From Eubacterium sp. UBA3279 (GTDB lineage Bacteria; Bacillota; Clostridia; Lachnospirales; Lachnospiraceae): DNA of 15,315 nt. The notes under the pieces were generated by a model. That model was not told the DNA's origin. It saw only the letters and a list, made by a program, of their open reading frames with translations, and searched no databases. A program made the translations under genes and the position numbers. The stretch covers positions 1 to 15,315 of the forward strand of contig DETV01000066.1 in NCBI GenBank assembly GCA_002361775.1, given 5' to 3'. Below are positions 7,097 through 15,152 of this stretch, in pieces. How positions within the stretch are numbered: position 1 is the first letter of the stretch; the number at the start of each line of letters is the position of its first letter.

Positions 7097-8760
7097 GTGA
7101 AAACGAAAAGAGAACTTCTTATTCGAATGTTATCATTTTTAAAACCACATAAAAAAAGCTTTTGATTGTAGGCTGCCTTTTAGTCGTTTCATCTGTCGTT
7201 GGGTTTTTGCAGCCCCTTGTAATCCGTGATATTACTGACAGGGGGATGATGCAGAAAAACTTTGCCGTCATTCTAAGTTCCGTAACGGTTTTGGTGATTC
7301 TGATTGTTATAAATCAGGGAAGAGAACTTTTACAAATAAAAATCTTTACTGAAATTCACAACGATGTCAGTTTTGATATTTTTAGCAGTGCATTTCAAAA
7401 ACTTTTGCATTTGAAAAAGAATTATTTTTCTGACAAAAACACCGCAGAGATCTTAAATTTTTTACAAACTGATATTTCGCAAGTTGCTTCCATTACAGAT
7501 CAATACACGGTGACATGCATCAGCTATCTGTTTCGTATAGTAAGTGGACTTATAGGCTTATTTATCATAAACTGGAAATTGGCAATGGTTGTATTAGCAA
7601 TGGTACCGGCTAAATATCTCCTTGTACGACATCTTTCAAAGCGGCAGGAGAAGGCAATGGATGCGCTGATTGAGAAAAGTCGTGAGTTTTCCGGATGGTT
7701 TGGCGACAATATAGAAGGAATAGACGAAATCAAACTCTGGAATCTATACAAAACCATGGAGTCTGCTTTCAGTGAAAAGAAAAGAAAAATCCTGGAAATG
7801 AGTAAAACGAATACAATGATAGGCGGATGGAACAGCTTTTGGCAAATGCTTCTTGAATGGAGTGTGACAATTGCCATATATCTGTTAGGAGGTTATCAAA
7901 TTTGCACAGGAAAAATGACAATTGGAACGGTCTTTACTTTCGTTAGTTATTCCAGTTATGTCACGGGACCAGTTGGTGCATTTATCAATTTAAAAATGTT
8001 CTTTTCTCACGTCTTCCCATCTGCAAAGAGATTGTTTCAATTTATGGACTTAGAAACAGAAGATAACTCAGGGAGAAAAAAGATAACAAAAGTACCTCCC
8101 ACGTTAGAATTGCAAAATGTAGCATTTCAATATTGCACCGATAGAACGATATTGAAAAATGTAAATCTTTTGATTCATCCAGGCGAAAAGATAGCAATTA
8201 TAGGAAAGAACGGTAGTGGTAAATCTACCATTATTAACCTGCTTCTTCGATTTTATGAGCCAAATAGTGGAGTGATTTTTGCGAATGGAATTGATGTAAA
8301 ACAGATACCGTTGGAGAATTATAGAGATTTATTTTCAGTTGTCAGTCAAAGTCCTTATCTCTTTCTGGGAGATATTATTCAAAATATTAATCTTAATAAC
8401 AGTTATGAGATGGAAAAAATACAGAAAATTCTGGAAATCAGTGGAGTAGCTGGGTATATTTCCAATATGCCTGAAGGTTATAATACACAGGTGGGTAAAA
8501 ATGGAACAAGGTTATCTGGAGGAGAAAAACAAAAAATTGCAGTGGCCAGAGCTTTATTAAAGAATGCTCCGATTGTGATTCTGGATGAGGCAACTTCAAA
8601 TTTTGATATGGAATCTAATTCATATCTTCATGATGTGATTTTAAATGAAATGAAGGGAAAAACTGTTATTATGATAACACACCATTACAGTAATTTAAAG
8701 GGGATGGATCGAGTGTTTGAAATTGAGTCAGGTGAATTGAACGAAAAGAGAGAAGATTAA
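7097..8760 (+). pseudogene. ABC exporter half-transporter (membrane domain plus ATPase) with 5' frameshift
   Basis: GAGAGGG is 6 bases before GTG 7097, which reads MKTKRELLIRMLSFLKPHKK and then meets TGA (7163-7165). Adding one A to the A7 run at 7151-7157 joins this to LLIVGCLLVVSS and the intact downstream frame, giving about 554 residues. Domain order is a six-segment exporter membrane domain (about 20-310), then an ATPase with GKNGSGKST (near 370), LSGGEKQK, VILDEATSNFD and THH. There is no N-terminal C39 peptidase domain, so leader cleavage would need another enzyme, such as the S8-like protein upstream. It likely exports the matured peptide or confers immunity. As written, only a 22-residue peptide is made. 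TTG 7162 has no good ribosome binding site but would keep most of the membrane domain. Slippage at the A7 run could also restore some full-length product. Confidence 0.85.
7151..7157 (+). other. A7 run at the frameshift point in the exporter gene
   Basis: Seven adenines follow CCACAT. Upstream codons are in one frame (CAT AAA AAA AGC TTT TGA), while the conserved downstream protein is in the -1 frame. One missing A, a -1 ribosomal slip or an RNA polymerase slip that adds one A would all give the same full-length product. Confidence 0.85.
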
Positions 8761-9055
8761 TTGCATTTAGAACATTGTAATATAAAATTTCTGTATTTCA
8801 TCATAACTCTAAAGTATCGATAAAATTCTCTGTCTATTACAAAAATGAAAACATTAAGAAAATGGAAAAAACAAAGAATCCCGATTCCTGGTTACGTGCA
8901 TTGGGGTTCTTTTTGTGTGTCTGTATAAAAAAGGAACCGGGTTTCGATTTTGCCTAAAAATTTCTTGTCTCTTTTGTACCATCCATACGCAAGAAATAAC
9001 AGAAAATACCATATTACCTTTGTAACTCGTAAACAATCACAAACTGGAGGCATTT
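8761..9055. other. Intergenic junction between RiPP locus and following genes
   Basis: About 295 bases without a supported gene. It is AT-rich and holds the hairpin at 8873-8912. A weak promoter-like pair for the helix-turn-helix gene follows: TTGGGG at 8901 and TATAAA at 8924-8929, 17 bases apart, with a poor -35. The 60-codon reading frame on the minus strand (8854-9036) lacks support. No tRNA, integrase or clear direct repeats are visible. Confidence 0.5.
8873..8912 (+). terminator. Terminator-like hairpin downstream of the exporter
   Basis: AAAGAATCCC (8873-8882) pairs with GGGGTTCTTT (8903-8912) with one G-T wobble across a 20-base loop. The right arm runs into further T's. It is 112 bases after the exporter stop and could end the RiPP operon. 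The A-rich left flank means it could also act on the minus strand, though no minus-strand gene is seen. Confidence 0.55.
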
Positions 9056-9238
9056 ATGGAGAAATTGGTCTATACAGTAGTAGATCTTGTGGAAATCCTG
9101 GGCATAAGCAGAAATAAAGCCTATGCTTTTGTCAAAGACGCATTTCTGTCTAAGGATAAATTTCGGGTGATCAAGATTAACGGTTCATATCGAATTCCGA
9201 AAGCAAGTTTTGAAAAATGGTTAAATGAAGGCAATTAA
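9056..9238 (+). CDS. Small excisionase-type helix-turn-helix DNA-binding protein
   Basis: A 60-residue protein that is essentially one winged helix-turn-helix domain: YTVVDLVEILGISRNKAYAF forms helix-turn-helix, and FRVIKINGSYRIPKASFEKW is the wing with the conserved arginine-isoleucine-proline turn. This is the pattern of excisionase-family (MerR-like) domains of 55-70 residues. TGGAGG lies 7 bases before ATG 9056. The family includes phage and transposon excisionases but also many stand-alone chromosomal regulators. No integrase or recombinase is nearby. It stands alone between the RiPP locus and the promoter at 9242, so it may be a remnant of a mobile element that brought the cluster or a local regulator. 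Confidence 0.85.
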   Translation: MEKLVYTVVDLVEILGISRNKAYAFVKDAFLSKDKFRVIKINGSYRIPKASFEKWLNEGN

Positions 9239-9241
9239 GAT

Positions 9242-9270
9242 TTGACAGACTTCATAGTATTTTGTACAAT
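9242..9270 (+). promoter_or_regulatory. Sigma-A-type promoter for the radical SAM / RNase G operon
   Basis: TTGACA (9242-9247) and TACAAT (9265-9270) are separated by exactly 17 bases: a perfect -35 and a one-mismatch -10. It is 56 bases upstream of the start at 9327 and directly after the helix-turn-helix stop. Expected to be strong and housekeeping. Confidence 0.85.
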
Positions 9271-9326
9271 GATTCCGATGTTCAGGTCCTTTATTACAAT
9301 CACATATGAAAAGAAAGGAGGTTTTC

Positions 9327-11192
9327 ATGAGAAAACTAGCTTTAAGTGATGAAATTTTACTAAAAATCGAGTCTCCAGCCCGCTATATTGGGGGTGAAGT
9401 GAACTCGGTGATGAAAGACAAAAACAAGGTGGATGTCCGTTTCGCTATGTGCTTTCCAGATGTCTATGAAATAGGAATGTCCCACCTGGGAATACAAATT
9501 CTTTATGATATGTTTAACCAGAGGGAGGATATCTGGTGTGAGAGAGTATATTCTCCCTGGCCGGATCTGGACAAGGTTATGAGAGAAGAAAAAATTCCTC
9601 TCTTTGCTTTGGAATCTCAGGATCCTGTTAAAAGTTTTGATTTTCTTGGAATTACCATTCAGTATGAAATGTGTTATACCAATATTTTGCAGATTCTTGA
9701 TCTGTCCGGTATCCCGTTAAAGGGAAAAGAGAGAACAGAGGAGGATCCTATTGTTATAGGCGGCGGTCCATGTGCTTCCAATCCGGAACCGCTGGCAGAT
9801 TTCTTTGACCTGTTTTACATGGGTGAAGGAGAAACCGTTTATTTCCAGTTAATGGATATTTATAAAGAGAATAAAGCGGCAGGTGGAAGCAGACAGGATT
9901 TTCTTCGAAAAGCAGCAGGTGTTCCGGGAATTTATGTTCCTTCTTTGTATGAAGTTTCTTATAAAGAAGATGGTACTATTGCAGAGTTTAAACCAATAGA
10001 AGAGAATGTTCCTGCTACTGTGCAAAAGCAGGTAGTAATGGATATTACCAACACCTATTATCCCAAAGCGCCGGTAGTTCCGTTTATCAAAGCTACTCAG
10101 GATCGTGTGGTTCTTGAGATTCAGCGTGGTTGTATCCGTGGTTGTCGTTTTTGTCAGGCGGGTATGTTGTATCGTCCAACCAGGGAACGGGATGTGGAAT
10201 TTTTAAAACAAAAAGCAGTGGAAATGCTGGATGCTACAGGACATGAGGAAATTTCTCTCAGTTCCTTAAGTTCCAGTGATTATTCTCAGCTTCCGGAACT
10301 GGTAAATTTCCTGATGGAAGAATGTGGCAGACGAGGTGTTAATATTTCTCTGCCATCGCTTCGTATTGATGCTTTTTCTCTGGATGTTATGAAAAAAGTT
10401 CAGGATATTAAAAAGAGCAGTCTTACTTTTGCGCCGGAGGCAGGTTCTCAGAGACTTCGTGATGTTATTAACAAAGGACTTACGGAAGAAGTGATTCTGG
10501 AAGGAGCAGGTAAGGCTTTTGAAGGCGGATGGTCAAAGGTTAAATTATATTTCATGTTAGGCCTTCCTACAGAAACAGAGGATGATATGAAAGGGATTGC
10601 TCATCTGTGTGAAAAAATTGCCAAACGTTATTATGAAATCCCGAAAGAGCAAAGAAATGGTAAATGTCAGATTACAGCAAGTACGTCCTTCTTTGTTCCA
10701 AAACCATTTACTCCGTTCCAGTGGGCGCCTATGTGCAGAGAAGAGGAATTTTTAGACCGGGCCCGGATTGTGCGGGAAGAAATCCATGCTCAGTTAAATC
10801 AGAAGAGTATCCGGTATAATTGGCATGAAGCTGATGTGACTATTCTGGAAGGCATTTTGGCAAGGGGAGACAGAAAAATCAGTGATGTTATTGTCAGAGC
10901 TTATGAAAAAGGAGCGCTTTTTGATTCCTGGTCCGAGTATTTTCATCCGGAATTCTGGAAAGAAGCTTTTGCAGAATGTGGAATTGATACAGATTTTTAT
11001 ACTGTTCGTGAGAGAAAGGACGATGAAATCTTCCCATGGGATTTTATTGATGCAGGCGTAAGTAAAAAGTTCCTTTTGAGGGAATGGAAATATGCACAGG
11101 AAGAGAAAGTAACGCCAAATTGCCGGATGCAGTGTTCCGGTTGTGGCGCAGGAAAATATCAGGGAGGTGTCTGTGTTGAAAGTAAGGGTTAA
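9327..11192 (+). CDS. B12-binding-domain radical SAM protein, TIGR03960-like
   Basis: A 621-residue protein. The N-terminal half has a cobalamin-binding-like fold (FAMCFPDVYEIGMSHLG, and IVIGGGPCASNPEPLADFFD, with FYMGEGE). A radical SAM core follows with CIRGCRFC (Cys269, 273, 276), then SLPSLRIDAF and FAPEAGSQRLRDVINKG. The C-terminus is Cys-rich (CRMQCSGCGAG). This matches the widespread Firmicute family TIGR03960, usually beside or fused to the DUF2344 protein; its substrate is not settled. AAAGGAGG is 5 bases before ATG 9327, so I prefer it over ATG 9306, which lacks a site. It is the first gene after the promoter at 9242 and overlaps the next gene slightly. Confidence 0.93.
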   Translation: MRKLALSDEILLKIESPARYIGGEVNSVMKDKNKVDVRFAMCFPDVYEIGMSHLGIQILYDMFNQREDIWCERVYSPWPDLDKVMREEKIPLFALESQDPVKSFDFLGITIQYEMCYTNILQILDLSGIPLKGKERTEEDPIVIGGGPCASNPEPLADFFDLFYMGEGETVYFQLMDIYKENKAAGGSRQDFLRKAAGVPGIYVPSLYEVSYKEDGTIAEFKPIEENVPATVQKQVVMDITNTYYPKAPVVPFIKATQDRVVLEIQRGCIRGCRFCQAGMLYRPTRERDVEFLKQKAVEMLDATGHEEISLSSLSSSDYSQLPELVNFLMEECGRRGVNISLPSLRIDAFSLDVMKKVQDIKKSSLTFAPEAGSQRLRDVINKGLTEEVILEGAGKAFEGGWSKVKLYFMLGLPTETEDDMKGIAHLCEKIAKRYYEIPKEQRNGKCQITASTSFFVPKPFTPFQWAPMCREEEFLDRARIVREEIHAQLNQKSIRYNWHEADVTILEGILARGDRKISDVIVRAYEKGALFDSWSEYFHPEFWKEAFAECGIDTDFYTVRERKDDEIFPWDFIDAGVSKKFLLREWKYAQEEKVTPNCRMQCSGCGAGKYQGGVCVESKG

Positions 11193-11883
11193 GTTTGCAA
11201 AAGAAGGGGCTATGAAGTTCATTGGGCACCTGGATATTATGAGATATTTTCAGAAAGCCATTCGTCGGGCAAATATTCCAATTGCATTTTCGGGAGGTTT
11301 TTCTCCCCATATGATTATGTCTTTTGCAGCTCCCCTGGGAGTGGGTGTGACAAGCAGCGGAGAGTATTTTGATATGGAATTAACGGAAGCAGTACCTTCT
11401 GCTGTTATGGAGGAAAAGCTTAATAATACCATGGTGGAAGGAATGAAGGTTTTAAGCGTAAGAGAAATTCCTGATGGAAAAGCCAGCGCCTGTATGTCTC
11501 TTGTGGCAGCAGCAGATTATTTTGTGAATTTTCGCGAAGGAAAAGAGCCGGCTGTGGACTGGAGAGAAAAATTGCAGGATTTTTTTGCACAGGATGAAAT
11601 TGTCATTCTCAGAAAAACGAAAAGAAGTGAAAAAGAAACTGATATCAAACCATGGATCTATCGGTTAGAGTTAAAAGAAGACGGAGTATTTATGCAGCTT
11701 TCTTCTGGAAGTGTCCATAATCTGAAACCGGATCTGGTAATGGAAGCTTTTGCAAAATATCTTGGTGTGGAATTGGAGCAGTTTGCCCTGATGATTCATC
11801 GTCAGGAGGTTTATGCAGATGTGAGAACAGAAACTTGCAGAAAACTGGTTTCGCTGGAAGATCTGGGAACTGTTATAGAATAG
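11173..11883 (+). CDS. Radical SAM-associated DUF2344 protein, TIGR03936-like
   Basis: About 236 residues. The N-terminal pattern VRVKFAKEGAMKFIGHLDIM, with RYFQKAIRRANIPIAFSGGFSPH next, is the hallmark of the DUF2344 / TIGR03936 family, the standard partner of TIGR03960 radical SAM proteins. The mid part (LSVREIPDGKASACMSLVAAADYFV) and the C-terminal LMIHRQEVYAD fit too. Function is unknown; an RNA-related role is often guessed from its constant neighbour RNase G. GGGAGG (11162-11167) lies 5 bases before GTG 11173 and 8 before TTG 11176. Both are plausible starts, and GTG 11143 is less likely. The start overlaps the end of the upstream gene by about 20 bases, so translation is probably coupled. 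Confidence 0.9.
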   Translation: MLKVRVKFAKEGAMKFIGHLDIMRYFQKAIRRANIPIAFSGGFSPHMIMSFAAPLGVGVTSSGEYFDMELTEAVPSAVMEEKLNNTMVEGMKVLSVREIPDGKASACMSLVAAADYFVNFREGKEPAVDWREKLQDFFAQDEIVILRKTKRSEKETDIKPWIYRLELKEDGVFMQLSSGSVHNLKPDLVMEAFAKYLGVELEQFALMIHRQEVYADVRTETCRKLVSLEDLGTVIE

Positions 11884-11893
11884 AGAGGTTTTT

Positions 11894-13099
11894 ATGAAAC
11901 GGCTGATTGTTACAGATCTTCCATGGAAAGGAAAGATGTGTCGGGTGACGGCACAGGTGGCAAATGACAGGCTTTGTTCTCTTCAGGTCGACAAAGAAGA
12001 AAAAGAACTGTTGGGAAGCATTCATGTGGGAAAGGTGCAGAAGGTTCTTCCTAATATTCGCGGAGCGTTTGTGGAAATAGAGAATCATCTTCCCTGCTAT
12101 TTGCCCCTTTCTTCCCAAATGGAACTTATTTTCGTTGGAAATGAGAAAAAATCTCATGAATTAAAAGCTGGAGATGAGATTTTGGTACAGGTAACTCAGG
12201 AAGCGCTAAAACTTAAAGCGCCTTCTGTTTCGGGAAATTTGAGTTTTACCGGGAGATACCTTGTACTTACAACAGGAAATAGGAAACTGGGTGTTTCCGG
12301 AAAGATTCCCGGTGAAAAAAGAGAAAAATTAAAATGCTTTATGGAAACAGTATTGCCCTGTGACAGGGATTTTGGTGTGGTTGTGCGGACAAACGCTTCC
12401 CATGCTTCTTCGGAAGAAATCGCAGAGGAATACAGGATATTATTGAAAGAGAAAGAAAGTACATTAAAAAAGGGAAGTTATAGTCTTCCTTTTACCTGTA
12501 TAAAAGCAGGAGATTCTTTGCTGTTGGAAGAATTAAAAGGGTTGTATTGGGAGGAAATGGAAAAGATTGTAACAGATATTCCTCAGGTATACCAGCAAAT
12601 TTGTTCTTTTAAAAAGCAGCGAAATATAAAAGCAGATTGTCTGGTGGAACTTTATCAGGATTCGCTTCTTCCTTTGTATAAGTTATATCGGCTGGAGCAT
12701 GGTATGGAAGAAGCTCTTCAGGAAAAGGTATGGCTTCGTTCCGGCGGTTTTCTTGTTATCCAGCAGACGGAAGCATTTGTATCTATCGATGTGAATTCGG
12801 GAAAGCATAGCAGTAAGAAGCAGCCGGAAGATTTCTTTTGGAAAATGAATGTGGAGGCTGCTCAGGAGATTGTGCGGCAAATACAGTTAAGAAATCTGTA
12901 CGGTATTATCCTGATTGATTTTATAAATATGAAATCCCAGGAAAATAGAGCGGAATTGATACAGCTTATGAAAAAATTGGTAAAAGCAGATCATATTAAA
13001 ACTACAGTTATAGATGTGACTGCTCTGGGAATTATGGAAGTTACCAGACAGAAAGAGAAAAAATCTTTAAAAGAACAATTGCAGGATATTATAGGGTAA
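11894..13099 (+). CDS. rng: Ribonuclease E/G family endoribonuclease (short form)
   Basis: A 401-residue enzyme that cuts single-stranded RNA with a 5'-monophosphate preference. It has an S1 domain (about 38-105: GSIHVGKVQKVLPNIRGAFV), the 5'-sensor segment VVVRTNA (162-168) and the metal site FVSIDVNSGKHS (Asp299, Asn301) plus IILIDFINM (Asp342). The aligned E. coli RNase E residues are Asp303, Asn305 and Asp346. It ends soon after LGIMEVTRQ and lacks the CPxC zinc-link and C-terminal small domain of longer RNase E/G proteins, so dimerisation may differ. ATG 11894 follows AGAGG by 7 bases, 10 bases after the DUF2344 gene. Its stop overlaps the next start as TAATG. Confidence 0.92.
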   Translation: MKRLIVTDLPWKGKMCRVTAQVANDRLCSLQVDKEEKELLGSIHVGKVQKVLPNIRGAFVEIENHLPCYLPLSSQMELIFVGNEKKSHELKAGDEILVQVTQEALKLKAPSVSGNLSFTGRYLVLTTGNRKLGVSGKIPGEKREKLKCFMETVLPCDRDFGVVVRTNASHASSEEIAEEYRILLKEKESTLKKGSYSLPFTCIKAGDSLLLEELKGLYWEEMEKIVTDIPQVYQQICSFKKQRNIKADCLVELYQDSLLPLYKLYRLEHGMEEALQEKVWLRSGGFLVIQQTEAFVSIDVNSGKHSSKKQPEDFFWKMNVEAAQEIVRQIQLRNLYGIILIDFINMKSQENRAELIQLMKKLVKADHIKTTVIDVTALGIMEVTRQKEKKSLKEQLQDIIG

Positions 13100-14085
13100 T
13101 GAATAGAAAAATGGAGGCGATGAGATTGAAAAAAAGACCTTTAAAACCCTGGCATGGGTTGTTATTTTTCATTTTTATCATGGCAGTATTTTTTGTTCTG
13201 TGTGTTCCTATGCAATGGACGTGGGGACTTTATGGTGTTGCTGCCACAGAGATTGTAATTCTGGTAATAGCTATATTGTTTGCAAAACTTATGGGATTTT
13301 CTTTGAAAACCTTATTTCCGGTAAGGCTTCCGGAATTTCTTCCATTACTGGGTACTTTTATAATGTGGGGAAGCGGATATATTGTCACCATGGTGGTAAT
13401 GTTGATACAATATCGGCTTTTTCCGGTGCAAATGACACAGGTGAACAGCGGATTGAATCAGGTGATCTTCAGCGCCCCTTTTCTGGTATCCGTATTTATC
13501 GTATCCATACTTCCGGCTATATGTGAAGAAGCAGTACACAGGGGTGTGATCCTTCATTCCCTGTACCCTATTTCAAAAGAGTGGGTGGTAGTTTTACTTA
13601 TGGGATTATATTTCGGAGTTTTCCATACCGATCCCCTTCGTTTTTTGCCAACAGCAATTTTGGGAGCTATCATGTCATATATTATGCTGGAAACAGAAAA
13701 TATGATTTATTCTTCCTTTTTTCATTTTATTAATAATTTTTTGCCTCTGGTTTTATCTATGGCGCTGACAGGTATGAATTCTTCAGAACAATTTCAGCAG
13801 GCGCAGGAAGTGCTGACAGAAGGAAGCAGTATGACTATCCCTGTGGCGTCAATTGGTATTTATATGATTTTAGCAGCAGCAACGCCTTTTGGTTTCTATT
13901 TGGGGAATTATCTGATTCATTATAAAAAGGGAATTCGAAGAAGTTTTATTCCTGAAAAAAGCAAATGGACGGTAATATTAGGAATTACGATTCCCACGAT
14001 TGTAATATTTGTATTGGGAATATTTCTTTTTCTTGGCGGCGTTCTTTTTGATCCTGTATTTCACCGATATATGAGAGGATTTTAG
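13099..14085 (+). CDS. CPBP-family intramembrane glutamic protease
   Basis: A 328-residue membrane protein with about eight hydrophobic segments. It carries the three CPBP (Abi/Rce1-like) motifs: EExxxR as CEEAVHRG (Glu143, Glu144, Arg148), FxxxH as FGVFH (Phe172, His176), and HxxxN as HFINN (His209, Asn213). This family includes CaaX-type proteases and bacteriocin self-immunity or processing proteins. Nothing here links it to the RiPP locus, which is 4 kb away behind a separate promoter. ATG 13099 overlaps the RNase G stop by one base. GGAGG at 13113-13117 is 8 bases before TTG 13126, giving MKKRPLKPWHG, so the true start may be there. Confidence 0.9.
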   Translation: MNRKMEAMRLKKRPLKPWHGLLFFIFIMAVFFVLCVPMQWTWGLYGVAATEIVILVIAILFAKLMGFSLKTLFPVRLPEFLPLLGTFIMWGSGYIVTMVVMLIQYRLFPVQMTQVNSGLNQVIFSAPFLVSVFIVSILPAICEEAVHRGVILHSLYPISKEWVVVLLMGLYFGVFHTDPLRFLPTAILGAIMSYIMLETENMIYSSFFHFINNFLPLVLSMALTGMNSSEQFQQAQEVLTEGSSMTIPVASIGIYMILAAATPFGFYLGNYLIHYKKGIRRSFIPEKSKWTVILGITIPTIVIFVLGIFLFLGGVLFDPVFHRYMRGF

Positions 14086-14092
14086 CGGGATT

Positions 14093-15061
14093 ATGGAAAA
14101 AGAAGAATTAGTTCAAAAACTGATGGCCTATACGGAAAATGAAAAGCAGTTTTTGAAAGACGGTAATTTTCATGAGGAGGTTCCCCAGCCGCAGGAACTT
14201 CTGGAGGAAGAGATACTTTTGCCGGGAGAGAGTATTGGAATTGTACGACAGGATAGGTTTCGTCCAGTAGGGAAACACAGACACAATTATATAGAATTGA
14301 ATTACGTCTGGTCCGGGTGGTGCGCGCAGGAAGTACAGGGAAAGCGGATTGTTACCAGGCAGGGAGATATCTGTCTGATGGATTCTGAGGCAGAGCATTC
14401 CGTAGGGCTTTGCGGAGAACGTGATATTCTGGTAAATATATTGATGCCGAAACGGTATTTTGATCATAATTTCTTTGCCCGGATGAATGGTCAGGGGATT
14501 CTTTCCCGGTTTTTATTAAACGCAGTAACAAAACAAAGAAACAAAGAACATTTTCTTCAGTTTCCCACCAGTCAGAATCCCCGGGTTGCCTGGATTATGG
14601 AGCAGATTTTACTGGAGTATTATGGAGATGATCTGGGACGTCAGGAAGTTCTGGACAGTTATATGATTTTGTTATTTACACATATGCTTCGTTCTTTTCG
14701 AAGCAATAATACAGATTCGGAGGAAAAAAACAGTATTCCTCTTCCGGAAATTCTTCATTATATGGAGAAAAATTACCTTACCTGCACTCTTTCTCAGGTG
14801 GCAGAGCAATTTGGTTTTCATCCGGTTTATCTGACGACAGTTCTGAAAGAAAAAACAGGAAAAAGTTTTGTGGAACATATTCAAAATCAAAGGCTTTCTC
14901 AGGCAGTAAATCTTCTTTTGCGAACAGACCTTACTGTGGCGGAAATTGTAGATCAGGTGGGATACAGCAATGTGGATTTTTTCTATCGAAAGTTTCGTCA
15001 GGCGTATGGCTGTACACCGGGAGAGTATCGGAAATCCACCTTAAAATCGGTCAGTATTTAG
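14093..15061 (+). CDS. AraC-family transcriptional regulator with N-terminal cupin domain
   Basis: A 322-residue regulator. Residues about 55-140 form a cupin sensor domain (GKHRHNYIELNYVWSG, then GDICLMDSEAEHSV, and the KRYFDHNFF strand). Residues about 215-315 form the double helix-turn-helix of AraC proteins: LSQVAEQFGFHPVYLTTVLK and VAEIVDQVGYSNVDFFYRKF, ending CTPGEYR. Such proteins usually sense a sugar or glycoside and activate a neighbouring catabolic gene. It begins 7 bases after the protease gene without a strong ribosome binding site, so it may be read from the same mRNA. The gene starting at 15153 is the likely target. Confidence 0.93.
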   Translation: MEKEELVQKLMAYTENEKQFLKDGNFHEEVPQPQELLEEEILLPGESIGIVRQDRFRPVGKHRHNYIELNYVWSGWCAQEVQGKRIVTRQGDICLMDSEAEHSVGLCGERDILVNILMPKRYFDHNFFARMNGQGILSRFLLNAVTKQRNKEHFLQFPTSQNPRVAWIMEQILLEYYGDDLGRQEVLDSYMILLFTHMLRSFRSNNTDSEEKNSIPLPEILHYMEKNYLTCTLSQVAEQFGFHPVYLTTVLKEKTGKSFVEHIQNQRLSQAVNLLLRTDLTVAEIVDQVGYSNVDFFYRKFRQAYGCTPGEYRKSTLKSVSI

Positions 15062-15152
15062 TATAAGAATCGTTATTGAAAGAATCTTCTTTTTGAGTTA
15101 ACGTGTAGTTATCATAAAACAGTGAGACACACGGAAAGGAGGTTCTTTTTTT

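Noticed and set aside
7162..8760. TTG 7162 as the natural start of the exporter
   Set aside because: No Shine-Dalgarno is nearby, and a perfect ribosome binding site plus 20 sensible codons precede it in the neighbouring frame. Kept only as a possible weak restart.
8854..9036. 60-codon minus-strand frame across the intergenic junction
   Set aside because: It overlaps the terminator-like hairpin and has no recognisable domain or supporting context.
10794..11222. 142-codon minus-strand frame inside the TIGR03960-like gene
   Set aside because: It lies wholly opposite strongly recognised coding sequence on the plus strand and shows no domain, so it is a shadow frame.
15062..15152. Promoter-like TTGAGT near 15096 before the right-edge gene
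   Set aside because: No acceptable -10 hexamer at 16-18 bases; an activated promoter is likely but cannot be placed from sequence alone.
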